A stretch of 64,000 nt of DNA from Membranipora membranacea (lineage: Eukaryota; Bryozoa; Gymnolaemata; Cheilostomatida; Membraniporidae). Below are positions 25,142 through 39,144 of this stretch, piece after piece; position 1 is the stretch's first letter; each line of letters opens with the position of its first letter. A program made the translations under genes and the position numbers. Location of the stretch: NCBI GenBank assembly GCA_914767715.1, contig OU612065.1, positions 9,732,001-9,796,000 of the forward strand, written 5' to 3'. Below the pieces are notes generated by a model. The model was given only the letters and a program-made list of their open reading frames with translations. It ran no database searches and was not told where the DNA came from.

Positions 25142-25582
25142 TCAGAGCTGAGTACATCACTGACTTGCTGAGCCAAATAGTTCTCTCTACAACGAACCAT
25201 TCTCAGCAATTTCATGTAGATACATCTCATCGAATGAGGAAGAGATGTGCATCAACCTAACCTAACCCTAGCTCCTAGTGATATATTATGTGATAGTGGA
25301 ATATACAACCAATTTTTTTATATATGAATGTAGCAATTTATTAGTGGAAAAAATAAATAATGATATGAATATTACATAAGTCAGAAAAATATACATGTAT
25401 GTTAGCATTCTGGTCTGTAAAACAAGAGCTTCATCCCATATATTTAGCCATTAAAGTTTTAACGGCTAACACATATCTCCTCAGCCTAAACGAATTTCAC
25501 CTCTACCCTTATCAAGCTGACGACCGTCTCTGACATAAATAAGTCTAATATCCGAGTACTTTAGCCATACCCTATTCAGGGC
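25142..25582. terminator. convergent 3' region of TPD52-like and GPCR genes
   Basis: The two genes end tail to tail 440 bases apart. A plus-strand AATAAA at 25352-25357 lies 211 bases after the TPD52 stop. A minus-strand AATAAA (complement at about 25338-25343) lies downstream of the GPCR stop. The two transcripts may therefore overlap by their 3' ends. Confidence 0.5.
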
Positions 25583-27145
25583 TCAAATATTTCCAGTCAA
25601 CAATTCAAGACCATCTGAATATACAGAGGCGCTCATCGACAATGCAGCTGTCTCCAGCTGTTGACACTGTGCCTGGCACATGGGACATTGACACTGGCAG
25701 CAGGTGTCCTGTATAACATCTCCTAAGTCTTCTCCCTCTTGGGAAATCGCTTCACTTGTCCTGTCAATGGCTATGTCTTCGATGACCAAGTTTTCATTTT
25801 CTTTTATAGTCACCATTGATGGGGTCTTGGTGGCACTCGAGGTTGAGCTACAGCTGCTCCTTGCACTATGTGTAGTGTAAGTAGTGGAGTCTGTCGGCCT
25901 GTCCTTGACTAGAGGCAGAGCTGTCACTGTGAAGATGGATCTCATTAGTTCTACAGAGCTCGATTTTTCTTTCGAATAAGTTTGTAAAGTTTTTTCTGAC
26001 CCTGTTACTTTGTTGCTTCGTTTCCTAAATGAAGTCGTTTGGAAAAGTTGAGATCGAAACTGCTTCGACATTGATACATAAATGAAAAAATTCGTAGGAT
26101 AGCTGAGTAAGATAACGCAATTAAACGTTACAGACAAGATTTCTTCTGACTTTTCATCCAGATAACCAATGTCGAACGCATACTGATTTCTCAGTATAGT
26201 GAGTAACATCAGAACACCCATAGGCACCTCTACGGCTATAAAAACAGTTATAACCACAACTAATAAAAGTGTCGTTATATTGGTCTCCCTGATTTTTCTC
26301 CATTCCCTTGTACGGTTTTGGAGAATGAGATGCCGTCTGCGAGCACTGGAAGACCTGATCACTGCGATCAGTATTAAGTTGAGAATCGTTAAGCCAACAG
26401 CTGGAATAAAGTGGATGGTTATCAGTCTAATCCAGTAATATATAGGATAGTACATAGATTGATAGTCGTCTGCCCAACTCTTTAGTACTTCTATACAAGT
26501 CTCGATATTGCCATCCTCATTATCGGCATATAAGACTACTTTCACAAAGCTAGAGTCAAAAAGCCTCGGTGCATGGAGAAGGAAACTCAAAATCACCAAG
26601 GTGGCTGTGACCCTTATCATCCGCCTGACTGTGCATAGAGTTTTGGCATGTAGAGAATGGCAGACATAGATATAACGTTGTATTGCTAGGCTCAAAGTAA
26701 GCCACACCGATATTGTGTGGAATATAGTGGGAATAACTCCGGCACAATATTTCTGAACATAGCACCATACATGAGGCAGATACATCTTGTCATGAGAAAT
26801 TGTGTAGAAGTAGACATAATAAGGCAGAGCTGATAATCCTGTGAATGTGTCTGTCATTGCTAATCCAGACAAAATCATGTTTACACTATTTCTCATATTT
26901 GGTTTTACAAGGATTGTAAGCACCACTGTATTGAGGAATGCTGTCACTACGATTGTAAACGGTAAAATGTAACCCAGTATGATCCTCTTATATAAGTGAC
27001 TGTCAGAATCGAGCATTACAGGAAAGTTACCACTGGTTATGTTGCCTTCTGGTAATAATGGTGTCTGAGGGTAAATCCCGTTCTCCTCCATTATCAAATA
27101 GTCAGCTGCCTCAGCCTTGCGAAGAGATAATGTTGTCAATTCCAT
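25583..27145 (-). CDS. myoinhibitory-peptide / sex-peptide-receptor-like GPCR
   Basis: This is a single-exon rhodopsin-class receptor of 520 residues from ATG 27145; an upstream in-frame TTG (27172) is not used as start. Seven hydrophobic segments are visible, beginning near residue 60 (ILGYILPFTIVVTAFLN). TM2 carries NMILSGLAMTDTFTGLSALP. ECL1/TM3 has HVWCYV and VIPTIFHTISVWLTLSLAIQ, followed by QRYIYVCH in place of DRY. TM4 follows an ICL2 ending LCTVRRM, ECL2 holds the paired Cys (ETCIEV), and TM7 is SYPTNFFIYVSMSKQFR. FHT.SVWLTL.LA.QRYIYVCH and SYP.NF.IY..MS.QFR are hallmarks I recall for the MIP/sex peptide receptor family. There is an N-glycosylation site (NIT) before TM1. The cytoplasmic tail is long and Ser/Thr-rich, with a Cys-dense patch (CCQCQCPMCQAQC) near the end that could be lipidated. 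The true ligand is unknown; FMRFamide-receptor-like is the alternative. Confidence 0.85.
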   Translation of the reverse strand: MELTTLSLRKAEAADYLIMEENGIYPQTPLLPEGNITSGNFPVMLDSDSHLYKRIILGYILPFTIVVTAFLNTVVLTILVKPNMRNSVNMILSGLAMTDTFTGLSALPYYVYFYTISHDKMYLPHVWCYVQKYCAGVIPTIFHTISVWLTLSLAIQRYIYVCHSLHAKTLCTVRRMIRVTATLVILSFLLHAPRLFDSSFVKVVLYADNEDGNIETCIEVLKSWADDYQSMYYPIYYWIRLITIHFIPAVGLTILNLILIAVIRSSSARRRHLILQNRTREWRKIRETNITTLLLVVVITVFIAVEVPMGVLMLLTILRNQYAFDIGYLDEKSEEILSVTFNCVILLSYPTNFFIYVSMSKQFRSQLFQTTSFRKRSNKVTGSEKTLQTYSKEKSSSVELMRSIFTVTALPLVKDRPTDSTTYTTHSARSSCSSTSSATKTPSMVTIKENENLVIEDIAIDRTSEAISQEGEDLGDVIQDTCCQCQCPMCQAQCQQLETAALSMSASVYSDGLELLTGNI

Positions 27146-29547
27146 GTGTCTGTCTTCAGAGGATGACACCAAGGGTATGAAATTGGCAGCACAGCGTCAG
27201 CACCCCTAGATCATCTAACTGTCTGTCCCATGCTGCCCGCACATCGCATATCAAGGCAAGCCACATTGTCTATTGACATCATATGCATATTAATATTTTT
27301 TTCCTGATGTTCATGGATTGCAAACATTTAATTGGTGAAACCTAAATGCATTTTCCTAAAAACACTCCACGCTTTCAAGTGATAAGAAATAGTAATCAGT
27401 AATTAAATTATTCTGAAGATTTCATCATTATAATGACACTGGACTGGAATGGCCTCGATGAACTTGTTGAAGTCTGAATATTCTCATTTCACACTGATGA
27501 TCACAGTGATTGATCATAATAATAATGATCATACCAACTAATTCTCATCAATAATGCCAGAATATAATTTTGAAACACAGGTCCTGGGCCCAAATGTGCA
27601 ATAATCTGATTACATCAGTGACCTAGAACAAGTTAATTATAGTATCTTCTTGGAAAAGATGCTGTTTTATTATTCTATCATCACACATACGGTCTGTTGA
27701 TTTTAATTATTGAAAAAAAGTCCGTAACTATTATAAATGGCAGTTTTCTACAGCAAGCGAATCCTTATCATGTTGGTAGTGGTAGGTACTGCTTGAAATC
27801 TCGTTATTTGTTTGTCTGCCCCATTTTAGACTGGGTTCATTACATCGCAGCAAAAAAACTTGCATGTTGATCAACGTTAAAAAGAAAGCAAAATCTCTTG
27901 AACTTTCTCGGGACACCAGTCAAATGACATGATGCACTCTAAATGGCGAGAGAGCGTAGCAGCGAGCACTTGAAATTCAGAAATTTTATCTGACTAAGAA
28001 GTTACTCTTCTTGTTAGTTAATGACTGCCTCAAACTATCAGATTCTCACTTGGAACCATCACAGCGACCCAAAATCGGCTAGCCAAAGAGTTAACTTCTT
28101 GGTACTCTGAACATAATGACGGATTAAATACACGCTTTATTTGGCAGACGGTACCATCTGGGAAGGATGTTTTTCATGTGCCAAAAGAATCGGGTTATTG
28201 CTTGCTGTTGAAAAGGCTCAAATTTAGAAACCCCTTAAACCTGGTTGGATAATGAAATGCGATTGTCTTTTTCATAATATTCCCATCCTGTCTTTTTTGA
28301 AATTTTAATGTATCGACTAACCTCAAAAACGTCTGTTTTTTTTTTCCGATGCGAAAGTGTCTTAAACAAGAACTAGTTTCGAGGTCATATACATGTGTAT
28401 GAATTACATGCACAAGGTACCCTTACAATATGCCCTGAGAAGCTGATACTGGGTAGTCTACACCAGAAGAATAATAAAAAACAGTACCTCCCCAAATTTG
28501 ATGCTATGATGATAGTACTGTTTTAACTTTGTGATAGCTATAGAAGCCATCCCTTGTGCTATCAATACCCTTATGACAGCTCACGTGGCTTTTGTTTACA
28601 TTTTCACTCCACTGCAGACCAATACTCACTCATCTGAAGATAAAATACTAAGGAAAACCCTGCCTACATAAAGCACCTCTATATATGAGGCTTTCATTGT
28701 AAAACCTTATTGAGAGTAAGCTGAGATGGTACACCTGATGGGATTTTCAGGGTGTGCATGAATTCGGTGAACTGAGTATTAAAAGGGCATGAGTGCAGTG
28801 AAGCTCTTGAAAGGTGAAAACTCCTTCACTAGCAAATACATTTGAATTGATAAAAAGTAATTATGACAAAATGGCAATCACTAGCACTTTATCTGTTTGG
28901 TATATTATCCTAGCCAAAATATGTATATAGGTCCAAAACGATATGTTTCAATACAAAATTGTAAAACTTTACGATCTTAAATCATACAGCAGATAATTAA
29001 TACATGAATCATTGGCTGTAAAATCATAATTATGGCATTCAGCAACTCAGTTAGTGTCCAATGCATCAAGAGCAGGTTTAAAAATAACAGCACCTCCCTA
29101 GCTCCTGGTGAAATTTTGACAAATAGCAAAATGCTGTAGGACTATAACAAACCGCAGATCTTGAGGCATACTTTAGAAAGTGTCCGCAAAGAACACAGAT
29201 ATTTAAAACTTTCTGTTTCATTGTCTTCATTTGCTGCTGCTATAAATAAAAGGTATTAATTAATGCCATGAGCTATATAATAATAATAAGGATGTCATAA
29301 TAAGACATGTTTGAAATATCATGTATGCATATTATGGTTTTTTAACCAGTTGTACTTTGGGAGTTGCATAACCTTTTTCTAAAAAAGAGGGCGACTCGCG
29401 ATCCTCTGGATGACTCCATAACTTATTTCATTGTCATGTAGAGTAATCCGTACGCAGAGATGATGCTTGGTCAAAGTTTGGTGCGTTTTCATGATACATC
29501 TGATTTCTTATTCGTACCTGTTAGAGGAATCACATGGCACCTTCCGT
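27146..29547. other. intergenic region upstream of GPCR and downstream of TXNDC17
   Basis: This is 2.4 kb of AT-rich DNA containing the GPCR promoter and the TXNDC17 3' UTR. No exon, RNA gene or repeat was recognised. Short open stretches at 27731-27916 and 28195-28413 have no family resemblance. Confidence 0.4.
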
Positions 29548-31132
29548 TTATATAGCATGTTGTGCAGAGAGAAACTTTTTCACTGTCTCGCTATCCTTAC
29601 ATTCATCCTCACCTAATCTCTCTGGCTGTAAAATAGGGCGACCACAGGCTGGTGATATACATCATAATTCTCTGACAGTGAGCAATCACACAAGTTCAAA
29701 CACTAGTTGCTCTAGAGAATGGGAATGCACAGGTACAAAGCTGTTATGTATGCAGTTAAGTTTTGCAATGGTTACATATCTGTCAAGAATGACCAAAGTT
29801 CAGGTAAGACGTTTAAAACACATGCAAAAACCATGCATATTCAAAATGCCGTTCTTGCAAGTCCTGATAGTCTGATATTTCGCGGTAATCTCGATAAACA
29901 ATTATGTATGTTATTTGGTTTGATCAAGAAGTTAGAATATAACCATCCTTCATCAGCTCATTACATATTATTTCTTAATGGATAAAGGCTTCTCATTCCT
30001 AATGGTTAATGATGAATAATGTAGAGTGCATACCTTGGCCCATCTCATCAGTGTAGGCAGACACTTCACATTGTGTTCACTCTTCAGTACATTGTCAAAT
30101 GGATCAGTTTCCTTCCAGCTATTGATGAGAGGGTAGAAAGTTATAGTCATTAAAACACAAGCAATGATTATTTTTAGAGCAATGCATAACTAGTGCAAAA
30201 GGAAGTATATACTGACCGCAAAGGGATAAGATTGATTCCTACGGAAAACAACTGAATTTGAAACAAATAGTTTCTGATATATCTGTGTTGACTTGAAGTT
30301 GTTAACCATGTAATGGCACTCTGCCTATCAATTTATGATTAGTTACAAGCACATACTTTTTGTTATGTTGGTTGGTGATGGTTATCCAATCAATCAATAG
30401 ATACTTACAGAGGTCTATCAATTCTTGCGTACAGAAATATGAGCTTGTCACTTAAACTGTCAAGCTGGGACTCAACTACAGGATCAGCTGAAACGCAATA
30501 AAACACAAATTGATAGACACAATCTATACGGTATAGCTAAACAAGAAACCATCAATCAAACAATGAATGTTATAAATTGCGGCAAAGTTTATCAAAATTG
30601 TCTCTTTCAAATGCAAGAGAAATCTGTAGGAATCTCTGGTCCGAAGAGACCTCCTAACTTCTATTCGTTATAATGTTGGATCACTGAATTAGATTCTTCT
30701 CTTAGAATGGAAATAGTATCATAGCGTTATACGGTTAGGACACTAAACACAGGGACCCATCTGACTGTTATCTGATTGGCTGTCCCTAGTAGCATGAATA
30801 ATTAGCCTGAGAAATTGTCTTGTTTACAAAATTGCAAACAGTAATTATACCCCATACAGTGTCAATGATTAGGGCATTTCTAGGTTGCTACTAGGGACTG
30901 GCTATTTTTGCAAGCCCTTTGTTTTGCAAAAGAAAGCTAATGATGCTATTCCAGATATGGAATTCAATGTGTTGGATATATAAGGCTAACCTGTTGCGCA
31001 GTCAGGACACCATGGGGTACCATCTTCTTTCTTTGAAGCAGAGAAGTAAACTACAACATTCTCTGGAGTTTTCTGAGCCTTCAGCTGGTCCTGAAACTCA
31101 TTCAGTCCTGTTGATGACAGTTTATTCGCCAT
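29548..31132 (-). CDS. TXNDC17: thioredoxin domain-containing protein 17 (TRP14)
   Basis: TXNDC17 is a cytosolic thioredoxin-like disulfide reductase of about 123 residues; this copy has 127. Exons read leftward: 30991-31132, 30409-30487, 30034-30118, 29548-29625, phases matching throughout. The N-terminal strand VVVYFSASK is followed by the redox motif WCPDC, which is specific to this family and differs from the usual WCGPC. Next come the helix ADPVVESQL and strand KLIFLYARID. The DRPLWKETDPF block aligns with the family's YWKDP.N.F, and CLPTLMRW contains the conserved cis-Pro. The last exon (PERLGEDEC...) was found by its match to the family C-terminus and ends at TAA 29548-29550. Both active-site cysteines are present, so it should be functional. 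Confidence 0.93.
30691..30970. repeat. dispersed repeat family B, copy 1
   Basis: About 280 bases closely match 61691-61973. Shared blocks include TAGAATGGAAATAGTATCAT, GATTGGCTGTCCCTA, CTACTAGGGACTGGCTATTT and GCTATTCCAGATATGGAATT, with small indels. The copy lies in TXNDC17 intron 1 and ends about 20 bases before the 5' splice site of exon 1. It has no coding capacity, so it is probably a non-autonomous element. Confidence 0.85.
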
Positions 31133-32662
31133 TGGTGAAGTGGAAATTTTCTGAATGAGAAATCATTATAATAGACACAGTAAATATTTCAGACATGGCT
31201 GCTTAGTCTGTCTTGAGACCAACTTCAGAGACAAATTAATTTCAACGAATTTGATTTGTTTTCTCAAAAACCAGTGGCAATTAATCAACACATTGAGTAG
31301 TGCTTGTAGGCTCACTTACAGCAGTATGCCTGTAGCTGTGCAGAAATAATTGACGGAGAATGTTAGAGTATTTTGTACAGCTATTGCTAACAATCCCAGA
31401 CATTGAGATGGCTAATCAGTAGACAGGAAGAAGATCAGACCTAGGCAAATTGAGTCGAGAGCTTAGCGAAGCTACATTTGCAGAGCATGAAGGATTTAGG
31501 TTGCGACAATGAAAATTTAACTTTTCAGTTGAAAAGAGTTTTATGGTGAGTAACATGGTTATTGGCATATCTGCTTCAAACAGGTAATAGGTAGAGGATG
31601 AAGTGGATGAAAGATGATTGTATCTGACTTATTTTAAATAAAAAAATACTATATATATCCCTGCTGTGTAATTTGATTTGATTACTATCTAAGTCAGTGC
31701 TCACAGGAATGTCCTCATATCACAGATTATCAACCTAGTGTGATCATTCTCCCTGGTGTGATTGGGTTGATAATAATAACATATACATATATACAGATCC
31801 TCAGCATGCACATATGACTGCCGATTGAGTCACAAAAGCCAAACTTCTTGATTCAAGTTATTCTTATAATTCAACACAAGATTTTGCTCCTTAATTACTA
31901 TGAACGTGTTATCAGTGTATGTATATGTACTGAGGGATACTATTTCAATAGCCCTTGAGTCAATTAAACATTTGACACCTTCACTTCCTAAAGACAAAAT
32001 CATGTCTCTGGAATTTTTCTTCCTGCAACTGGTGTCACCCACATGTGACCTTGAGAATATTTAAAACTGTAATCACTACTTTGGGTAAATAGCCAATCAA
32101 AATAATGCTTTCTGTGTACATGGTTACAGTAACTAAACAGTCAATACTACACTGCCAAACAAAATAGTTGCCACTGAATGAGCAGATACTGATCATCATC
32201 CAAGAAGTAAAGACTTGAGGGAGAGATTTGAGAGGTTTTTTCATTGTTGCAGTTTTTAACACAAAGTAAGAATATCCTTCATATACATTTCCATTTACTT
32301 TTGGTACACAATGGTGTAATAAATTATTCTCCCTTCTTTTGGCCAGAAATATAAGTATAGGAAAATTATTATAATTTCTTACATAAGCTTGATGTGTTGA
32401 CACTATTTGTTGTGTTAACTTCCTCAACTTCATGAACTGAATGATAAAAGTTCTTGAGAATGCATGAATCCAGCTTTTACAAAATGGCCCAACACCAACC
32501 TGTTGACTGTTATCATAGAGGCTGAACTTATCCAGAGGAGTACAATCATGTAGATGAGTAGCAAGGAATATGCTAAGCAAATGCCATTCAAGTACAGCAT
32601 ACTAATGGAGAACAACAGCATATCATATTTTTGATTTGTGTCATTTCGATTCCAGATTCAAA
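31133..32662. promoter_or_regulatory. divergent intergenic region TXNDC17 / TEKT1
   Basis: The two genes start head to head 1.5 kb apart. Just before the TEKT1 start a good acceptor (TTTCGATTCCAG, ending 32655) sits 7 bases upstream of the ATG, which suggests a 5'-UTR intron and an upstream non-coding exon that I could not place. The open stretches on the minus strand at 31830-32621 have no recognisable domain. Confidence 0.4.
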
Positions 32663-34761
<2,099 letters not shown>

Positions 34762-35426
34762 ACATACATAGATATAAAACTGGATTTATCATTTCAAAAC
34801 CCTAAGGAGAAAAAGGCATTGAGGTGTTGCTATGGACTCTTTTGTTTCTTGGAGTCAGATTTACCTCAAATAGCCACTTTTGGGGTAACAAGATATTTTT
34901 GTAAAATGACATGGGGTTTTTCTCCCGAGGTGATCTGCAGAAAGAACGGCTATAGCACTGTTATTTCTTATATTGTAGCATCACAAGCGATGGCGAACCG
35001 TGATCTGTTATTTAGATAAAATGCATATATTGATGAATATATAACCCTACACACATCTGTACATAGTATATAATCCTGATTCGAGAGAGCCCCCGTCTCA
35101 CCAATATACAGAATAACACAATTTCTGTGTGGGACGCGGTATTCTGGAATGAGTTCTATGTACATGTGCTTTTAATATTTCAGAAATAAAAGAACATACA
35201 TCATAATAACACTGGTGTTGTTACTCCACTCTTTATTGCCATCACAACACTCATCTGAGAGTAAGATTTTGGTTCATGTTGACATTGGTTGTCTCTGTTA
35301 AAACTTGACCACAAACAGAAAATGACTCAGTCAACTGTACGCTTTGGTAATCAGGTAGAAGAATTTCATAAAAATAACACACAACCCAATATGGAAATTT
35401 CCTACTTATCAGTTTGGTGAGGTATG
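34762..35426. terminator. convergent 3' region of TEKT1 and NAA35
   Basis: The two stop codons face each other 665 bases apart. A plus-strand AATAAA at about 35184-35189 serves TEKT1. A minus-strand AATAAA (complement TTTATT at 35232-35237) serves NAA35. The signals are about 45 bases apart and point towards each other, so the transcripts may end close together or overlap slightly. Confidence 0.6.
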
Positions 35427-38400
35427 TTAAGTGGCAAACTTAATCATTGGGAAGACTTTATGTGCTGTGAAATCAAACTTGACAGCTCGTTTGATCTCTT
35501 TCTGTAAACTGTCAGCTAAAATTTTAGTCACTACCATATTATTCTTTGCTACTGACCGAAGTGAATTTGCCTCCTCATTGTTCTTCAACTGTTCTGATTC
35601 GAGCATTCTAAGCGTTGTCTCAAAGTTCTTGAATGACTGACTAAGGAAGTCAATGGTAACATAGGGTGGTGGTGTAGCGCCTGCTAGGCCTATAGCATCC
35701 ACATATGAACTGTATGGCACTATCTGTGGAAAGTTGACCAATGCGAATGGAGCGAACCGATGGGTATATCGAACCTGAAAGGTAAAGAAAACATTCAAAT
35801 AAACATCAATGTCCTGGCATCAATAGACTCACTGCTAATAATTCAACACATGCACTTTAAAGCACATGCGAATAAGCTGTCATGTTGAGTAGAAAAATTA
35901 AAAGCCTCAAATTATGAAGTGACGCTGCATTATGAATTGTTGCATAAATTACAGAATACCCTCATAATTAACTGATACTTCTTTTTCAATCGAAACCTTC
36001 AATTCCTAGATTTTGAGAATTCACGGTGCTCCTATTTACATGAAACCACTACTCAACAATGCCAAACAGAGTATCAAAAGAGATGAGGGTTTTCACACAT
36101 GAACATGTTACCTGCTCATCGTCATATGGATAGCTGCCTTTAGTAGGAAGCATATCACTGAGTCTAAGTGCTATGATCAGTTTATATAATCCTCCTGATA
36201 TATGCTGTTGACATCGCGCTATTAACAGCTCAGTGTTGTGCACATTTGCTGCCTTTGCTACTGTTTTCTTGTGCTTAGAGTAAGCCTTCTTCTTCCCTCC
36301 TGTGGAGGCAGCTGAAAGTAATACTCACTACATGGTAATACAGAGACTCCAGTTTCATATTTGAACCATCCTTGTATAGGTCAGAAATATATCAAATATT
36401 TTTAATGAAAAACGACAGCAGTAGATGGGTGAGCAGCAAGTAATTACTCAATTAGACAACCATTAACTCTAGAAAATACAGTCAAAAAACCAAAAGTCAG
36501 TATTGTGACTCAATGTTAAGGTGTGCCATGGAAGCGCTTGACCAGTGAAAGTGTACATATGTATTGAAAAGAAAGTTTAGTAATTCATTGTATCAACTGT
36601 GTCAAACAACGCTCAGTTCTGATTTTGATACTTGTCTTCAGGTTTCACAATAATGAGGGTTAAATAATAAGAATCACTCGGTAGTCACCAACCTTTATTC
36701 TCACGACGAGCCGATTCAGCCAGCGAGTTCTCAGCCCTAAACAGTGATGATGTATTCCATAGAAGGATTATCTCAGACATATACCAGAAGAAATAGCAGT
36801 ATTCTCTTATATCATATAGCTCCAGTTCCATACCTAACATCAGATACATCATCATAGTACGGGTGGTCACATACAACGTCCAGGTACCTGTTAATATCAG
36901 TTAAAGTTATACCATAAATATGTGTATCACAGAATGTAAAACTGCAAGAGCCCAAGTGATGATCTTGTTGAAAAGTCATCTACTATCATTGTTCTCAATT
37001 CATGCACTAAACAGACAGACAGTCATGTAAATATATATAAAGTGTAATTAACATGTAAGATAACTATCATTGCTATGTTAGGATTTATGATTATCTCACC
37101 CTAAAGAAGGTAAGCAAAGACCAGCTAATGTAGATCGATAGATAAAATATTTTCTCACCAACACCAGATGATATATGTGTGATATCTTTCTCGCCGAGTT
37201 TATCTCTGAGTATTGTATCTACAATGGAGTCAGCTCTCTCAGCCTCGGACTGTAAAACTCCCAGCTCTTCGAGAAGCATGGCTAACTTCTCCCTCTGACG
37301 TGCTCTCGTGTTACATTTGGCAGCAAACAGTCCTTCTAATACATGAGCAGCACTGACAAAGAAAGTGTTCATGACGAGCTTGACGTGCTCATGTGACATG
37401 AGACTAGATCTGAAGAGAGGATTGACAGCTGGGGGAGCATTATATGCTCGTAACTCTTCAGCTACTAGCTCAGACAGACGGATCTTGTTGTAGACTTTAC
37501 CAGTCCCGACTGGTAGATAGTGGTGTAGTAGAATACTTCTGATTAATATGCTTGGCTGCTGGTGGCTGAACTGGTCGAATTCATCCATAGTATCAACTAG
37601 TCCCTGTCTCTTAGGAAGACTAGCGATGAAAAACAACTGATCACAGATTGTGCTGAACATTTGCAGAGTGCTTTCTAGTGACATAAGCTTGACTGCTCGA
37701 GGAAAACTAGGAGGTAAAAGTCTTGTTGTTGCCCGAACATCAAACATAAGCAAACTCAGAGGATCTTCCAACAGCGTTCCTTTTTCACTACTGAGCATCT
37801 GGGCTAAGGTTTCTTTCATTTTCTCGATACTCTTCATCAGCTGTTCATCATTGACAAGGGCACCTGAAATATACAAGTTACGATTAACTACTATCACATG
37901 TCCAGCTTCACTATAAAATAGTCTATAGACAAAGTTTTCTTTGATTACTTTTCAGTTTTGTGACAGCCAACACAATCTGCTATTTTATGTAGCTAGAACA
38001 ACATGGTTTCATGGGCAAATCGCACTTGAGCCAATGGAGAGCACCATAATGGACAGATTGCGACTTGTTTGACGCAAATGTATCTTCATCTTAATCAGTC
38101 TTCATGATAAAACAAGGATGCAGGTCGGGAGCTCATATTTCTATTGGTCCAATAAGACAAACAGTGTAAGCTAAAGTCTTAGAGTACAGAAAAACGTACT
38201 ATCAGCATAACGCACTGCTTAACACCTGAATCATATATGTTAGCAGCCCTTCCCCTATAGTTACCTTCTGTATACTTGAGCATGAGGAGTGAAGACAAGA
38301 AGAGTTTAATGAATCTGACTCTCATGATCAGTCCGTCTATTGAAGAAATATCAGCTAAGAGATTGTCATCAGCAATACCAGACTCCTTGGACTGAGCCTT

Positions 38401-39141
38401 CAATGTCCGCACTCGCTTCCCCAAGTCATCCTCTGCTTCTTTCATCATTCCTTCAACATAAAACAGGAATGCAACATACTCCTGAATACTCCAGTACATT
38501 GCAATTGAATTGGGACATTATATAACGAGCACTCACTTGTTTTTTTTAGCGTAGAACAAATTGAATTGAAGTCTACATACATGAACATGAACATAACATG
38601 AACAAGCTGACAAACCTAATACTCTCTGTGGTGTGATTGAATCGGCAAGTTGAAACCCATGAGTCATTGGCTGGAAGTGATCCTCTTCATACACACATGT
38701 TGACGTTATGAGCTCTTTTACCACGCTAACAAGTTTGAGTACAGTAACACACACTGCTCTCATCACCCGGTCATCAATAGAGAATGGATTGTGTAAGTAG
38801 AGATTAGCAAACACTGTCTGTGCCATTGAACCTCCTTCTAGCCAGGATGCAATACAGCAAAGTGTACCATCCACAATATCACTACATTCATTGTGCGAAA
38901 TGATCCCTAGTTTCAATTCACCAGATGCTTGACATGATGCGAAAGTCTTTGGGGGTAATTTTGAGGAGTTTGCATCGATTATTCCGGAATCCATCTTTGG
39001 ATCCATCATTTCAAAGGCTGACATAGCTTCATATAAACCAAACCCAACATCATGAACCAGCTCGCCGACCTGGAGTTCCACACACGCATCTTTGAACTCT
39101 TGCGTTATATCTATCCAACCATCTGTGTCAGATGCTGCCAT
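35427..39141 (-). CDS. NAA35: N-alpha-acetyltransferase 35, NatC auxiliary subunit (Mak10)
   Basis: NAA35 is the large auxiliary subunit of the NatC complex (with catalytic NAA30 and NAA38), which acetylates protein N-termini such as Met-Leu at the ribosome. Exons read leftward: 38616-39141 (coding part), 38265-38450, 37159-37863, 36693-36887, 36112-36311, 35427-35774. Total 719 residues, close to the human 725. Signatures are WIDITQEFKDAC, GLYEAMSAFEMMDPKMDSG near the start, ASWLEGGSMAQTVF, FQPMTHGFQLADSIT, ARQREKLAMLLEELGVLQSEAE, MELELYDIREYCYFFWYMSE, and the C-terminal RYTHRFAPF and DFTAHKVFPMIKF. The start ATG follows an acceptor at 39145-39146, so the first exon is probably non-coding. 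Nothing suggests loss of function. Confidence 0.95.
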
Positions 39142-39144
39142 TCT

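Noticed and set aside
32035-32580. 181-codon minus-strand open frame upstream of TEKT1
   Set aside because: No domain or family block and an AT-driven composition. It could at most be a decayed element.
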